A DNA stretch of 64,000 bases, from contig CACHNP010000003.1 in NCBI GenBank assembly GCA_902581285.1, forward strand, positions 1-64,000, read 5' to 3'. Both the position numbers and the translations under genes were made by a program. Positions 45,616 through 55,734 of the stretch are shown here, piece by piece. The notes under the pieces are model-generated. The model did not search any database and was not told the DNA's origin. It saw only the letters and a program-made list of their open reading frames with translations. Every line of letters begins with the position of its first letter. Within the stretch, counting starts at the first letter, position 1. Source of the DNA: an uncultured Gammaproteobacteria bacterium (GTDB lineage Bacteria; Pseudomonadota; Gammaproteobacteria; Coxiellales; Coxiellaceae).

Positions 45616-48600
45616 ATGCATAGTAAACATCATGAAAAAAAACGTCAATCTAGTTATCCTCCTCGAATAGGTGATGCAACCCTTGGTAAGTTAATACACC
45701 TTGTCAAGTGGATGCGGGGTGTTGTGGGTGACTTTAAGTCGCTTCCATTAATACAGAACCCGCACCTTCCGGCTGTTCAGGATGAAGCCTTGATAAAGGC
45801 AATCAGAGAAAGCTCCTCTGGGCGTGCGGAAGTGATTTATGACCGCATTCAGAAGGACGAATTATCACGTAGAGGACGCCTCGAGTTATTCCATGACTTG
45901 TTTAGTGAGTTTCTCGCTACAATTGAAACATACAGCCCACAAAACATTCATCGAGTGGGAATTGCAAATCGACCTAAATTTTATGATCCGTACGATATTG
46001 TGTTAATCACGATGTGTTGTTTTCTTGTTTTGAATCAAGAGAGCGACATAATGAAGTGTACTACTGGTGCGGGAGACAGGCCCTCAATAACTTATGACGC
46101 GCTCTTTCTCTTGCAAACGGCTTTGTGTCATGGCATGAAGGATACTGGAGGATTAATAGGTATCGATATGTGTATCATCAGTGACTTTGTGACAGCGTAT
46201 TCAGCAGAAGCGTTGCGTGGTTTTGTTGATAAAAATAAAACAACGTGCGTGTTTGATTTGATAGACTGCCTGGATGCAATTGCTTATTGGTATGGAATGA
46301 CGCATGGAGTAACGCACTATAAGAAAAAAAATTCATTCAGCTCAAGGGAAATGATCTATAATGATGAATTATTTCAAGAACTCGGTGAAATATGTCAAGG
46401 CATGCTTCTCAAGCCACAGTTTACGCGTCACTATCAAAAATCGTTACACTATGATTCCATTTACAGTATGCCAAGTACTATCAGTTTTTTTACCTCTGAG
46501 ACGGTTGAAGCAGCACAACTACAGTACGTGCTTCATCTGGCTGCTAGTTATGAAAACTGTTCATCTGATCGTGGAAAAAAAGCAATCGAAAATAACATGG
46601 TGTCACTCATAAAAAGTAACTTGTCATTGGTTTTGGATTCTTATCAGCAGTATGAGACCCTCCCTTATGCTTCCCCCTTTTTTATGAATGTGATGCGCGG
46701 CCTCTTGTTTATTGATTTGAAGGAGGTCTCGCCTTCTTTGTATCAGAAACTGATAGCAAGAATTGCAAACGAAGAATTGATTAAAGACAGCATACTGAGG
46801 TGTTTGCGCTTACAATATGAGACAATGCTTAGTTCTGAGTATTTTACCAATAGCAATGCTTTCTTTACCATCATGTCTAAAATCTGCTTTAATAAGCTTT
46901 ATCCACTATGTGAACCTATTTTACAGCCAATTTATTCTAAGTTTAATTCATATTTGGAAAATTTTGGTGGCAATGGTAGTGAATCATTGTATGAAGAAAA
47001 AGAAAAACTATCTCAATTTGTGAAGGGGTGCGTTGCCAGTGTTGGTGTGTCGTCACGAGTGATGATTATAAATGCGTTTTCTTCTCATGAGAGATCCGTG
47101 TTCCCGCTATCATTAGAGCGTAGGTTTGTACTTGAAATTCTGGAACAACTGGATATTCATGCTAATCCAGCTTTGGTGATGAACTATTATATTCATGATC
47201 CGGCAATATATTGTGATTCTGATTTTCAGCAATTCATGAGTTCTTTGATGAAAAAGCTCGGTTCTAGTCAGTGTATCTCGGTGAGTAATTGTGAGCTGTT
47301 TCTTGATTGTTTGCAGGCCGCAGTGTCTGTTGGACATCATGATCTTGCTGCTGTTATTTTAGATGGGTTCGAAGCTTCGGTGCGTGAGACACGTGTTTGT
47401 GACGGAGTGATAGAAGGATTCATTAGTGCGATGAAGGCAGTATCAAGGCCGTTGTTGATCAGTGACCTACAAACAGTTGCGCGAGTCTCAGGCATGCTGA
47501 AAATATGGGAAGAATCTGGCGGAGTGTTAGAACAATCCTTTTTGTCTGAGCAGATATTGCTGGGTCTGATGCAAAATATAGAATTAACAAGAGTAGACAA
47601 CGCTCATGTTCTTGAATCATTTGTTTTGAGTTATTTTAAGGTCGAAAGAAGACTCTCCGTTAAATTAGTGAAGTGCTTTATAAAACGTCTTAACGACTCT
47701 TCAACCCCTATTTTCGAGAAAGCGTTGGTGTTGGGTTTTCTACAAGAACACTGCAGGCTAAGCAATGAGTCTCATGAGGTGATACTCGAGTTTCTTATCA
47801 ACGGTATCAACAGGGATGAGCTGCATGATATGGCGATCAGATTCTTATCCGAATACTGTGAGAAAGGAGAAGAGGAAAAGAAACGGTTAATGCAGACAAT
47901 GCAGCGACTGACTATGCCTATTGTATGGATGAAATATCTCTGTGATTCAATGTATAATGTGACTTTTTTCGATGACTTTTTCCCACTGATGGAATGGGGA
48001 GAGGGTTGGTTTGATCGTGCATTGCAATACTTTTCTGAAAATAAAGGTGCGCTAGATTTAACTGAAAGTTGTAAAAAAGCCTCGAGGAAATTTGAAGACA
48101 GGGTACTGTCAGAGTCTTTTGTTGATGATATTCCAAAGCTACAAGTCACTACGCGTATTCTAAAGCAATATTTAACTGATTTTTGTTCTGAAAAAAATAT
48201 TAACAGAGTCGTGGCTTTGCTTCTCATGATGAAAGAGAATCAAGACACAATTGTAAGTTATATTTTACCACTCTGGTGCGAGAATGATGATGTGTTGCGT
48301 TGTATCGCACAACATTTGATTGATCGTGGGATTGATGCTGAAAAAGTTGTCGAATTAGTGACTGCTTGTATGCTTAAGCCCTTTGGAATGAAATCATCTG
48401 AATTAAAACACGATGGCCAGTTTAAATTTGATTATCTGTTGAATGAAGTAGATAGTGGCGAAGCGGCTAATATAGTATTGGCTTTATGTGGCATGTTGAT
48501 TTTCTGTCGATCCAGTCGACAGGCGGGGAAAAATTGCCGAGATAACTTGCATGACTACGTATTCAGATTGGGTTGTCAATTGGAACAATCAGGCCGTTTT

Positions 48601-49608
48601 GATTTCTTAACTTTAACTGATCTTAAATATTGTTTATTGCATTCGATGATATCCACCAGCGAATTTAAGACTAAGTTAGAGTCTTTTATGATGCAAAATG
48701 ATAAAGATACCGTGCCGAAGAACGATCAGAGTAAATGGTTAGGTTTCTTGAATGCGCTGAATAAAATTGATATCGGTATGTTGAAGCAGTGTGTCAGTCT
48801 TGTTGGTGCGTGGCGCGAATCGCGATATAAAGATATTGTCTCATTCCTCGAAAAAACATGGTTAACTGATTTTATGCAAGCTGATAAGGGGCAGCGCTCT
48901 TTGTTAAGAGAGGCATGTGGTATCATGGCCAGTTCTTCTGATGTTCAGACTGATTTTCTATGCTTAAGGGCCATTGATGCTTTAATTAAGGGTGATGTAA
49001 GTCTGGTGTCTTGTTTTAAAAACAATCATCAGGCTATTTGTAAAAAATCCATGATTAAACACCCAAAAGACTTGCCTGCTCATAAAAAGGCGCTTTTAAA
49101 TCACTCGTTGTTTAGATTTGCCATTCGCAAAATTGTAAGTGCTGAATGGGCAAGTCCTACCAATGAAAAAGAATTTCTTTTTACCTATAGTAACGATGCT
49201 CAGTTGGTTGAATGTCTTGCGGAATCCATCAAGCGATTATGTAAAAAGTCTGATTTCAAGAAGTCTGATTTGTTTGATTTGATAAAGGATTGTGAATTTC
49301 TAAGGAATTATTTATTTTCTTCCGCGGTGTGTTATGAGCGACGTTTGGTTGATGGTCTATTTTCCGTTTTTGCGACACTAACGTCTCGTGGAAACGCGGG
49401 ATTTTTTAAAGGTTCTGCTAAGGATCTGACAGCTCTTGTGTATTTGGAGGATCAGTTTCTTGGTAAGGTGTCGAAGTCGAAAAGTGCTTTGTTTTCATCT
49501 TTGTCACTGAGTACTTTTATTTGTGATGCTATTGAAAAGTTTAAAGGCCTGAAATGCAAACAAGAACAGGAGAGATCTGAGCGATTGTTGAGGCCTTTTA
49601 GTGCTTGA
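45616..49608 (+). CDS. Giant hypothetical helical protein (1,330 aa)
   Basis: A single uninterrupted frame with no recognisable catalytic motif, signal peptide or membrane segment. Sequence is a succession of ~30-40 residue amphipathic helix pairs (for example VFDLIDCLDAIAYWYGM, LVKCFIKRLNDSSTPIFEK), suggesting an alpha-solenoid (HEAT/ARM-like) fold from about residue 80 to 1,250. It resembles in style the 1,104-residue protein at 29007. It is divergent from dprA, with AAAGG upstream of the ATG. Its last codons and stop (agt gct tga) lie in sequence derived from a duplicated dprA 5' end, so the natural C-terminus may be altered. An effector or cytoskeletal-scaffold role would be speculation. 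Confidence 0.72.
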   Translation: MHSKHHEKKRQSSYPPRIGDATLGKLIHLVKWMRGVVGDFKSLPLIQNPHLPAVQDEALIKAIRESSSGRAEVIYDRIQKDELSRRGRLELFHDLFSEFLATIETYSPQNIHRVGIANRPKFYDPYDIVLITMCCFLVLNQESDIMKCTTGAGDRPSITYDALFLLQTALCHGMKDTGGLIGIDMCIISDFVTAYSAEALRGFVDKNKTTCVFDLIDCLDAIAYWYGMTHGVTHYKKKNSFSSREMIYNDELFQELGEICQGMLLKPQFTRHYQKSLHYDSIYSMPSTISFFTSETVEAAQLQYVLHLAASYENCSSDRGKKAIENNMVSLIKSNLSLVLDSYQQYETLPYASPFFMNVMRGLLFIDLKEVSPSLYQKLIARIANEELIKDSILRCLRLQYETMLSSEYFTNSNAFFTIMSKICFNKLYPLCEPILQPIYSKFNSYLENFGGNGSESLYEEKEKLSQFVKGCVASVGVSSRVMIINAFSSHERSVFPLSLERRFVLEILEQLDIHANPALVMNYYIHDPAIYCDSDFQQFMSSLMKKLGSSQCISVSNCELFLDCLQAAVSVGHHDLAAVILDGFEASVRETRVCDGVIEGFISAMKAVSRPLLISDLQTVARVSGMLKIWEESGGVLEQSFLSEQILLGLMQNIELTRVDNAHVLESFVLSYFKVERRLSVKLVKCFIKRLNDSSTPIFEKALVLGFLQEHCRLSNESHEVILEFLINGINRDELHDMAIRFLSEYCEKGEEEKKRLMQTMQRLTMPIVWMKYLCDSMYNVTFFDDFFPLMEWGEGWFDRALQYFSENKGALDLTESCKKASRKFEDRVLSESFVDDIPKLQVTTRILKQYLTDFCSEKNINRVVALLLMMKENQDTIVSYILPLWCENDDVLRCIAQHLIDRGIDAEKVVELVTACMLKPFGMKSSELKHDGQFKFDYLLNEVDSGEAANIVLALCGMLIFCRSSRQAGKNCRDNLHDYVFRLGCQLEQSGRFDFLTLTDLKYCLLHSMISTSEFKTKLESFMMQNDKDTVPKNDQSKWLGFLNALNKIDIGMLKQCVSLVGAWRESRYKDIVSFLEKTWLTDFMQADKGQRSLLREACGIMASSSDVQTDFLCLRAIDALIKGDVSLVSCFKNNHQAICKKSMIKHPKDLPAHKKALLNHSLFRFAIRKIVSAEWASPTNEKEFLFTYSNDAQLVECLAESIKRLCKKSDFKKSDLFDLIKDCEFLRNYLFSSAVCYERRLVDGLFSVFATLTSRGNAGFFKGSAKDLTALVYLEDQFLGKVSKSKSALFSSLSLSTFICDAIEKFKGLKCKQEQERSERLLRPFSA

Positions 49609-49755
49609 ATGTTGACTCCGGGTGCGTAGTAAAGTGTGGGCCATTTTCGTATGGTGTGATTGTTGTTCATGGTGTGCGTTCTTGCAGTAAGAGTAAGCTA
49701 GTAGTGTAGGTGCTGTGTGGTTCTGTTCAATGCCGCGTTAAGTTTTTTACGCCTT
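49606..49755 (-). pseudogene. Duplicated 5' end of dprA
   Basis: About 150 bp matching 45263-45410 in the same orientation: the upstream flank, an ATG at 49670 and ~20 codons (MNNNHTIRKWPTLYYAPGVN) that parallel the DprA start. About 80% identical by eye. The frame runs on antisense into the giant gene and has no DprA domain, so it is a scar and not a gene. Confidence 0.85.
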
Positions 49756-49846
49756 AGTGTATTTTACATTGTTGCCTGTGTTTTAATAAACGCATTTTGT
49801 TTTAATGTAAAATCAATTGTTCAGCACTAAACAGCGAGCGGTGCGG

Positions 49847-51424
49847 CTAGTGTGCCTTGAGGTTGAGATCGGTGATGTACTCTTGCGTCATTTTATCATC
49901 CAATCGAAAGTGAATAGCTAAGTGCATGATGGCCACACTGAACGCAGCAATGATTAAGTAGTCCCATCCTGTTGGGATTATGCCTTTTCCATTGAATTGA
50001 CCCAAATAAGAAATGAGGCTGACACCGGTAAGGTACGGCCACAGCCATACAGAGGCGCGCCAGTCAAAGGAGATGGATCTGCCTCGTTCTGACAATCGGT
50101 GATAAGAAAATAAAATGATGACGCCTGCAATCAGTGCTATACACAGTTTGGAGATGATATCCCAGCCAGTGAAATACGTAATCAAGTTGCAGAGAATGAA
50201 AGCAAGATTCGCCCAAAGGTAGGCGAATGGTAAGCGGAAAGGTCGTCGTTGTTGGGGCAGTTGGCGGCGGAGGGTGAGTAAACAAACAGGCGCAATGGCG
50301 TAAGACAGTGCCATAAGCAGGTTTAAAAATTCAGCCATCACTTGCCAGCTGTGCATTTGGGTAAACATCAGCATGCCGAGAAGAAAAGAAAACCCGATAC
50401 CGAACAGCGGATTGCCTTGCGGGTTAAGCTTCTGGAGAAAGGTCGGTAGGTAGCCGTTGGTACTCGATCCATACAAAGAACGCCCGGCGCTACTCATGTA
50501 CATCAATGCCGCAGCAAGGGGCCCCAGTATTGCGCCAATCGTGAGCAGTGGGTTTAAAGCTTGAAGTTTGTCTTGAGCTAGAATGGTTGGGAACGGACTT
50601 GTTAAGTGTAAGCCACTAAAGCCGTTGCGTAAATTGGCTGTTGTCAGTGAGCTGGCGAAAGTAAATTGCAAAACTAAGTAGATGGTCAGTGTGATGGTGA
50701 TCGAGCCGATGATCGCAAAAGGTAAGGTTTTGCTTGGGTTCTTAGCTTCACCTGCCATTTCGCAAGATTGCTTGAATCCGTTGAAAGCAAAGAGGATGCC
50801 GCCTGATGCAATCGCACTTAAAATCCCATGGAAGCCATAAGGAGAGAACGGTTGGTTTGCTGGGTGAATCACATTATGGAAGCTGAATTTGTGGTAAAGC
50901 ACCACACCGGCAACAACAAAAGGAATAATTATTTTGAGCAAAGTGAGTAGGTTGTTGCACTTCATAAGCCAGCGCAGAGAGAAAATATTGATGGTGGAAA
51001 TAATCAGCATAAGACCAGCGGCTGCCAGGTAGCCGAGGGTCGATAAGTTGCCATCTGATGCGGCACCACTGTCGTTGATTAAGCTGGGTAGGTAATACGA
51101 GGTGGACTGGATAACTGCCTGTACTTCGGCGGCCACAAGCCCGGCGTAAGAGAGCCAAATCATCCAAGAAAAGATAAAGCTGACAATGGAGCCGTGTGTG
51201 TACTGAGGGATACGGGTACTGGAGCCGGTAATCGGTATCATCGAGCTGAGCTCAGCAAAGACAAAAGCGATGATGACCACAGCCGCACCACCGATGAGCC
51301 ACGAAATGATGGCGGCGGGGCCGGCATTTTTAGCGGTTAATTGTGCAGTGAATAACCAGCCTGAGCCAAGAATGGCGCTGACTGACGCGAAGAGTAACGT
51401 GGTAGCTGAAAGGGAGCGTTTCAT
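49847..51424 (-). CDS. APC-family amino acid permease
   Basis: A 525-residue polytopic transporter with about twelve to fourteen hydrophobic segments. The first helix carries the APC hallmark SVSAILGSGWLFTAQLTAK, and later segments include GGILFAFNGFKQSCEMAGEAKNPSKTLP, the typical sixth-helix/loop block. I start at the ATG at 51424 (MKRSLSATTLL); 26 further in-frame codons upstream overlap the polA promoter region. Likely a proton-coupled or exchange importer of amino acids; substrate not predictable. Divergent from polA. Confidence 0.88.
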   Translation of the reverse strand: MKRSLSATTLLFASVSAILGSGWLFTAQLTAKNAGPAAIISWLIGGAAVVIIAFVFAELSSMIPITGSSTRIPQYTHGSIVSFIFSWMIWLSYAGLVAAEVQAVIQSTSYYLPSLINDSGAASDGNLSTLGYLAAAGLMLIISTINIFSLRWLMKCNNLLTLLKIIIPFVVAGVVLYHKFSFHNVIHPANQPFSPYGFHGILSAIASGGILFAFNGFKQSCEMAGEAKNPSKTLPFAIIGSITITLTIYLVLQFTFASSLTTANLRNGFSGLHLTSPFPTILAQDKLQALNPLLTIGAILGPLAAALMYMSSAGRSLYGSSTNGYLPTFLQKLNPQGNPLFGIGFSFLLGMLMFTQMHSWQVMAEFLNLLMALSYAIAPVCLLTLRRQLPQQRRPFRLPFAYLWANLAFILCNLITYFTGWDIISKLCIALIAGVIILFSYHRLSERGRSISFDWRASVWLWPYLTGVSLISYLGQFNGKGIIPTGWDYLIIAAFSVAIMHLAIHFRLDDKMTQEYITDLNLKAH

Positions 51425-51547
51425 GAAATAATTTCTTTGTTTTATTTTGAAAAAGAGGACTATAATAAACCCTTCGCTTTTATAGTGCACGAAAAAGTGC
51501 ACTTTAATATTAAATTTTGGTTGAATAACGTAGTCATAAGGTTAATT

Positions 51548-54262
51548 ATGGATCAATTGTTTGATAAAAAGCCATTTGTTGTGGTGGATGGTTCTTCTTA
51601 TTTATTTCGCGCTTACTACGCTATGCCTGCGCTAACCAATTCTTCTGGTTTGCCAACCGGCGCTATATATGGCGTGCTCAATATGTTGCAAAAGCTGATT
51701 AATGATTACTCACCTGAACACATGGTGGTTGTTTTTGATCCGAAAGGAAAAACCACAAGACACGAATGGTTTCCGGATTACAAAGCGAACCGCAGCGCGA
51801 TGCCGAACGAATTGGCACAACAAATCCCGTATCTACATAAAGCGATTCAAGCATTGGGATTACCGATTAAAATTGAGCCCGGTGTTGAAGCGGATGATTT
51901 AATTGGTACTTATGCAAAAAAAGCAGTGGATCAGGGGTTGCCGGTGTTGATATCGACTGGTGATAAAGACATGGCTCAGTTAGTCAATGACCGTGTTCAT
52001 CTGATCAACACCATGAAGAATCAGCGTCTGGATATTGATGGAGTAAAAGAAAAGTACGGTGTTTTACCAGAGCGAATTATCGATTATCTCGCATTGATGG
52101 GGGACACCAGTGATAACATTCCAGGGGTCAAAAGTGTGGGTCCCAAAACTGCTGTGAAGTGGATTGATAAGTACGGTTCTTTAGACGGTATCGTTTCTAA
52201 TGCGGATGCAATTAGTGGTAAAGTGGGTGGCAATTTGAAAGCGGCAATTGATGGTGGTGATCTGGATTTGGCAAAGCGGCTGGTTACAATTAATTGTGAC
52301 ATTGACTGCTCTGGTATGCCAAAGGATTTTCACTTGGCGGATCCCAATTGGGGTGAGTTGCGTGAACTATTTCAAGAACTGGAATTTACCAAGTGGCTAA
52401 AAGAATTGGACAGCTCAGATGACTTGGTGGCGGAAGAGCCTAAGCCGACTGAGGTTGAACAGCAGTATGAAACGGTTTTGACACTAGATCAGTGGTCTTC
52501 TTGGTTGAAGCGATTACAAGACGTAGCGGTGTTTGCGTTTGATACTGAAACCACCAGTATCGATCCGATGGAAGCGGAGTTGGTGGGTTTTTCTGTTTCA
52601 ACTCAGGCGGGGGAAGCGGCCTATGTGCCGCTGGCACACGATTACCCTGATGCGCCACAGCAATGTGATCGAGGTGTGGTGTTGCAGCAATTAGCCGGTA
52701 TTTTGAGTGATGTCAATAAAACGTGTGTGGGGCATAATTTGAAATACGATTTGCACGTTTTAAAACGTCAGGGAATACCAGTGGCTAACCGGTTGTGGGA
52801 CACCATGCTGGCATCCTATATTATTAATCCGTCAGCCAGAGGGCATAAGTTGGATAAGTTAGTGCTGGGTGCGTTTGGTCACGCCATGGTGGCGTTTGAG
52901 GACGTGGCTGGAACAGGTGCTAAACAAGTGACGTTCGATCAGGTTGACTTGGATGTGGCTGGGCATTATGCAGCCGAGGACGCTGATATGACCTTACGTT
53001 TGTATCATCATTTGTGTCCATTAATAGAGGTTAAACCCAATCACCGTTTGTTTCATGAAGTGGATCTTCCTTTGATGCAAGTCTTATTAAACATGGAGCA
53101 CGAAGGAGTGAACATTGATGCGGATATGTTAGTGCAACAAAGTAACGAGTTGGCTAATAAACTGGATCATTTGCAAAAGGAAATTTATGAGTCGGCTGAA
53201 GAAGAGTTTAATGTTGCGTCCACGAAACAATTGCGAGCCGTGTTGTTTGATAAGTTGCAGTTGCCAATAATTAAAAAAACACCGAAAGGTCAGCCATCAA
53301 CATCAGAGGAAGTATTGCAGGAATTGGCATCGACTTATGTTTTACCGAAAAAGATTCTAGATTTCAGAAGTTCGCAAAAGTTAAAATCCACTTATACTGA
53401 TAAATTACCATTACAGATTAACCCTCATACCGGTCGTATTCATACTCAATACAATCAAACCGTGACAACCACTGGTCGGTTGTCATCGAATAACCCGAAC
53501 TTACAAAATATACCCGTGAGACATGCCGATGGTCGTAAGGTTCGACAAGCCTTTGTTGCAAGAGAGGGGCGAGTTATTGTTGCAGCAGACTACTCTCAAA
53601 TTGAGTTGCGTATCATGGCGCATTTGTCTCAAGACCCATCGTTGCTGCGCGCTTTTACAGACGGGGTGGACGTGCATTCCGCAACCGCGTCCGAGGTGTT
53701 CTCAGTTGCTGTTGATGATGTCACGCTAGAGCAGCGGCGTCGTGCGAAGGCAATTAATTTTGGATTGATTTATGGGATGTCCGCATTTGGATTAGCAAAA
53801 CAGCTGGGCGTGGGGCGACAAGACGCGCAACAATATATTGATATCTATTTTGATCGCTATCCAAAAGTGCTGGAGTATATGAATAACGCTCGTGATGTGG
53901 CTAAGCAGCAGGGTTATGTTGAGACCATGATAGGGCGTCGGTTATACACGCCGGATATCAATGCGTCTAATGGTATTCGACGAAAGGCTGCGGAGCGCGC
54001 GGCAATTAACGCCCCGTTACAAGGGTCGGCAGCAGATATTATTAAGCTAGCGATGTTGTCTTGTGCGCAATGGGTGCCGAACTACGAGAAAGATGTCAGT
54101 TTATTAATGCAAGTACATGATGAATTGGTATTCTCGGTTGCGTCCCCTGTGCTAGATGATGTGGTGTCGCGTATACGCTGCTCGATGGAGGGGGCGGTTG
54201 AGATGTCAGTGCCATTGTTAGTTGATGTGGGTGTTGGCGATAGCTGGGATGCGGCGCATTAA
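51548..54262 (+). CDS. polA: DNA polymerase I
   Basis: Removes RNA primers and fills gaps in replication and repair. Start at the ATG at 51548 (904 residues) after AAGG, just before the conserved FVVVDGSSYLFRAYYA; longer upstream extension is not conserved. N-terminal 5'-3' exonuclease (GVEADDLIGTYA, ALMGDTSDNIPGV), an intact 3'-5' proofreading domain (FAFDTETTSID, GHNLKYDLHVL, YAAEDADMTLRLY) and the polymerase domain with motif A VAADYSQIELRIMAH, motif B RRRAKAINFGLIYGMS and motif C LLMQVHDELVF. Complete and normal. Confidence 0.97.
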   Translation: MDQLFDKKPFVVVDGSSYLFRAYYAMPALTNSSGLPTGAIYGVLNMLQKLINDYSPEHMVVVFDPKGKTTRHEWFPDYKANRSAMPNELAQQIPYLHKAIQALGLPIKIEPGVEADDLIGTYAKKAVDQGLPVLISTGDKDMAQLVNDRVHLINTMKNQRLDIDGVKEKYGVLPERIIDYLALMGDTSDNIPGVKSVGPKTAVKWIDKYGSLDGIVSNADAISGKVGGNLKAAIDGGDLDLAKRLVTINCDIDCSGMPKDFHLADPNWGELRELFQELEFTKWLKELDSSDDLVAEEPKPTEVEQQYETVLTLDQWSSWLKRLQDVAVFAFDTETTSIDPMEAELVGFSVSTQAGEAAYVPLAHDYPDAPQQCDRGVVLQQLAGILSDVNKTCVGHNLKYDLHVLKRQGIPVANRLWDTMLASYIINPSARGHKLDKLVLGAFGHAMVAFEDVAGTGAKQVTFDQVDLDVAGHYAAEDADMTLRLYHHLCPLIEVKPNHRLFHEVDLPLMQVLLNMEHEGVNIDADMLVQQSNELANKLDHLQKEIYESAEEEFNVASTKQLRAVLFDKLQLPIIKKTPKGQPSTSEEVLQELASTYVLPKKILDFRSSQKLKSTYTDKLPLQINPHTGRIHTQYNQTVTTTGRLSSNNPNLQNIPVRHADGRKVRQAFVAREGRVIVAADYSQIELRIMAHLSQDPSLLRAFTDGVDVHSATASEVFSVAVDDVTLEQRRRAKAINFGLIYGMSAFGLAKQLGVGRQDAQQYIDIYFDRYPKVLEYMNNARDVAKQQGYVETMIGRRLYTPDINASNGIRRKAAERAAINAPLQGSAADIIKLAMLSCAQWVPNYEKDVSLLMQVHDELVFSVASPVLDDVVSRIRCSMEGAVEMSVPLLVDVGVGDSWDAAH

Positions 54263-54298
54263 AGTGCCGACCGCATAATATGACAAAAGGAGAGGTCT

Positions 54299-55663
54299 AT
54301 GTCAGAGATGACATCGCAACAACGATTGTGGGTCACCATGTTGGTGACGCTGGTCGCAATCGGAGGGGTTTTGTATGGGTATGATATTGGTGTGATTGCA
54401 GGTGCTATGCACTTAATCAATGACTACTTCAAAGCACTGGGGGTTCCTCTAACTCCATTTCAGCAAGGCCGAATTCATGGTGCGGTGCTGGCTGGTGGAT
54501 TGGTGGGGACATTGTTAGCAAGCCCGGTGGCGGATCGCTTCGGTCGGCGGTCCGTCATTTTGTTTGCGTGTGTTAATTTCGTTATTGGAATCGTGCTAAT
54601 CATTCTATCGTCAACATTCATGACGTTATTAGCCGCTAGATTGGTTCTGGGTGTTGCTGTTGGTATTATTGCCGTGGCCGTGCCTTTGTATGTAACGGAG
54701 TTAGTGGATGCTGAGCGTCGAGGGATGTACGTTGGTTTTTTTCAGCTTTTTTTGACACTGGGTATTTTGTTGGCGTATGTGGTGGACTGGCAATTAGATA
54801 AAGGAGGGCATTGGCGCTTGATGTTCGCGGTTGTTCTTGTTCCTACCGCGATATTATTCATTGGTATGTGTTTTTTACCGGAATCACCTCGGTGGTTATG
54901 GCGGCAAGGAAAAGAGAAAGCGTCGCGGCAAGTACTAAAGAAAACGCATGCTCAAACTGCAGTCGATCAGGTGGTGAATGAGTTTAAGCAAAGCTCGATA
55001 GCGGAGCGAGGGCGGTGGTCGGACTTTAGATCACGTTCTCAGCTGGTGATGTTGGGTTTGGCTGTCATGATTGCTATTTTAAATCAGTGGACAGGGATTA
55101 ATACGTTTTTGCAATACGTGCCAGATTTGCTTCGAGACTCGGGTGTGGGTACGCATCTGAATTCGCTAACGATGTCGTTGCCGGTTCCCATATTGAATGT
55201 CGTCTGTACGCTGTTTGCGCTTACATTGGTTGATCGACTTGGGCGCCGGTATTTGTTGCTCCTGGGTACGGCGGGTGTTTTTTGGTCTGAAGTATTCTTA
55301 TCAGTGGTTCCTTTCTTGTCACACAGTCACGTGGTGCAAACTTGGCTTATGTTGGCAGGTTTTTGTCTTTTTATTGTGTTTTTTGCTATTGGGCCGGGTG
55401 TGGTGATTTGGTTGGTTATTTCAGAGTTATTTCCAACCCGACTGCGAGGCAAAGCCATGGCGCTGTGCTTGTTTTTTAATTCGTTAGCAGGCACTTTGCT
55501 GGCGGATTGTTTCTTGCTAATTCAGCATGCGCTGGGGCATTCGGGTACTTATATGCTCTGTGCATCGTGTTCCTTGTTGTATTTTGTATTGGTGTATTAT
55601 TTTCTGCCGGAGACCAAAAGAAGATCCTTGGAGTCAATTGAAGGTGATGCGGTTGCCGGATAA
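54299..55663 (+). CDS. MFS sugar porter (proton symporter)
   Basis: A 454-residue, twelve-helix transporter of the MFS sugar-porter family. Signatures seen: GGVLYGYDIGVIAGAM in helix 1, ADRFGRRS and VDRLGRRY loops, FLPESPRWLWRQGK after helix 6, NQWTGINTFLQYVP in helix 7 and the C-terminal PETKRRSLESIE. These match GalP/XylE/AraE-type proton-coupled monosaccharide uptake. The exact sugar is unknown. It follows polA by 36 bases with a GGAGAGG site. Confidence 0.9.
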   Translation: MSEMTSQQRLWVTMLVTLVAIGGVLYGYDIGVIAGAMHLINDYFKALGVPLTPFQQGRIHGAVLAGGLVGTLLASPVADRFGRRSVILFACVNFVIGIVLIILSSTFMTLLAARLVLGVAVGIIAVAVPLYVTELVDAERRGMYVGFFQLFLTLGILLAYVVDWQLDKGGHWRLMFAVVLVPTAILFIGMCFLPESPRWLWRQGKEKASRQVLKKTHAQTAVDQVVNEFKQSSIAERGRWSDFRSRSQLVMLGLAVMIAILNQWTGINTFLQYVPDLLRDSGVGTHLNSLTMSLPVPILNVVCTLFALTLVDRLGRRYLLLLGTAGVFWSEVFLSVVPFLSHSHVVQTWLMLAGFCLFIVFFAIGPGVVIWLVISELFPTRLRGKAMALCLFFNSLAGTLLADCFLLIQHALGHSGTYMLCASCSLLYFVLVYYFLPETKRRSLESIEGDAVAG

Positions 55664-55734
55664 GGTGTTTTTTGAGTTTGTTTATTGGTAAGGCGTTAGG
55701 TCTCATTTCGGTATGTGGCTGGCCGAATAGGTGC

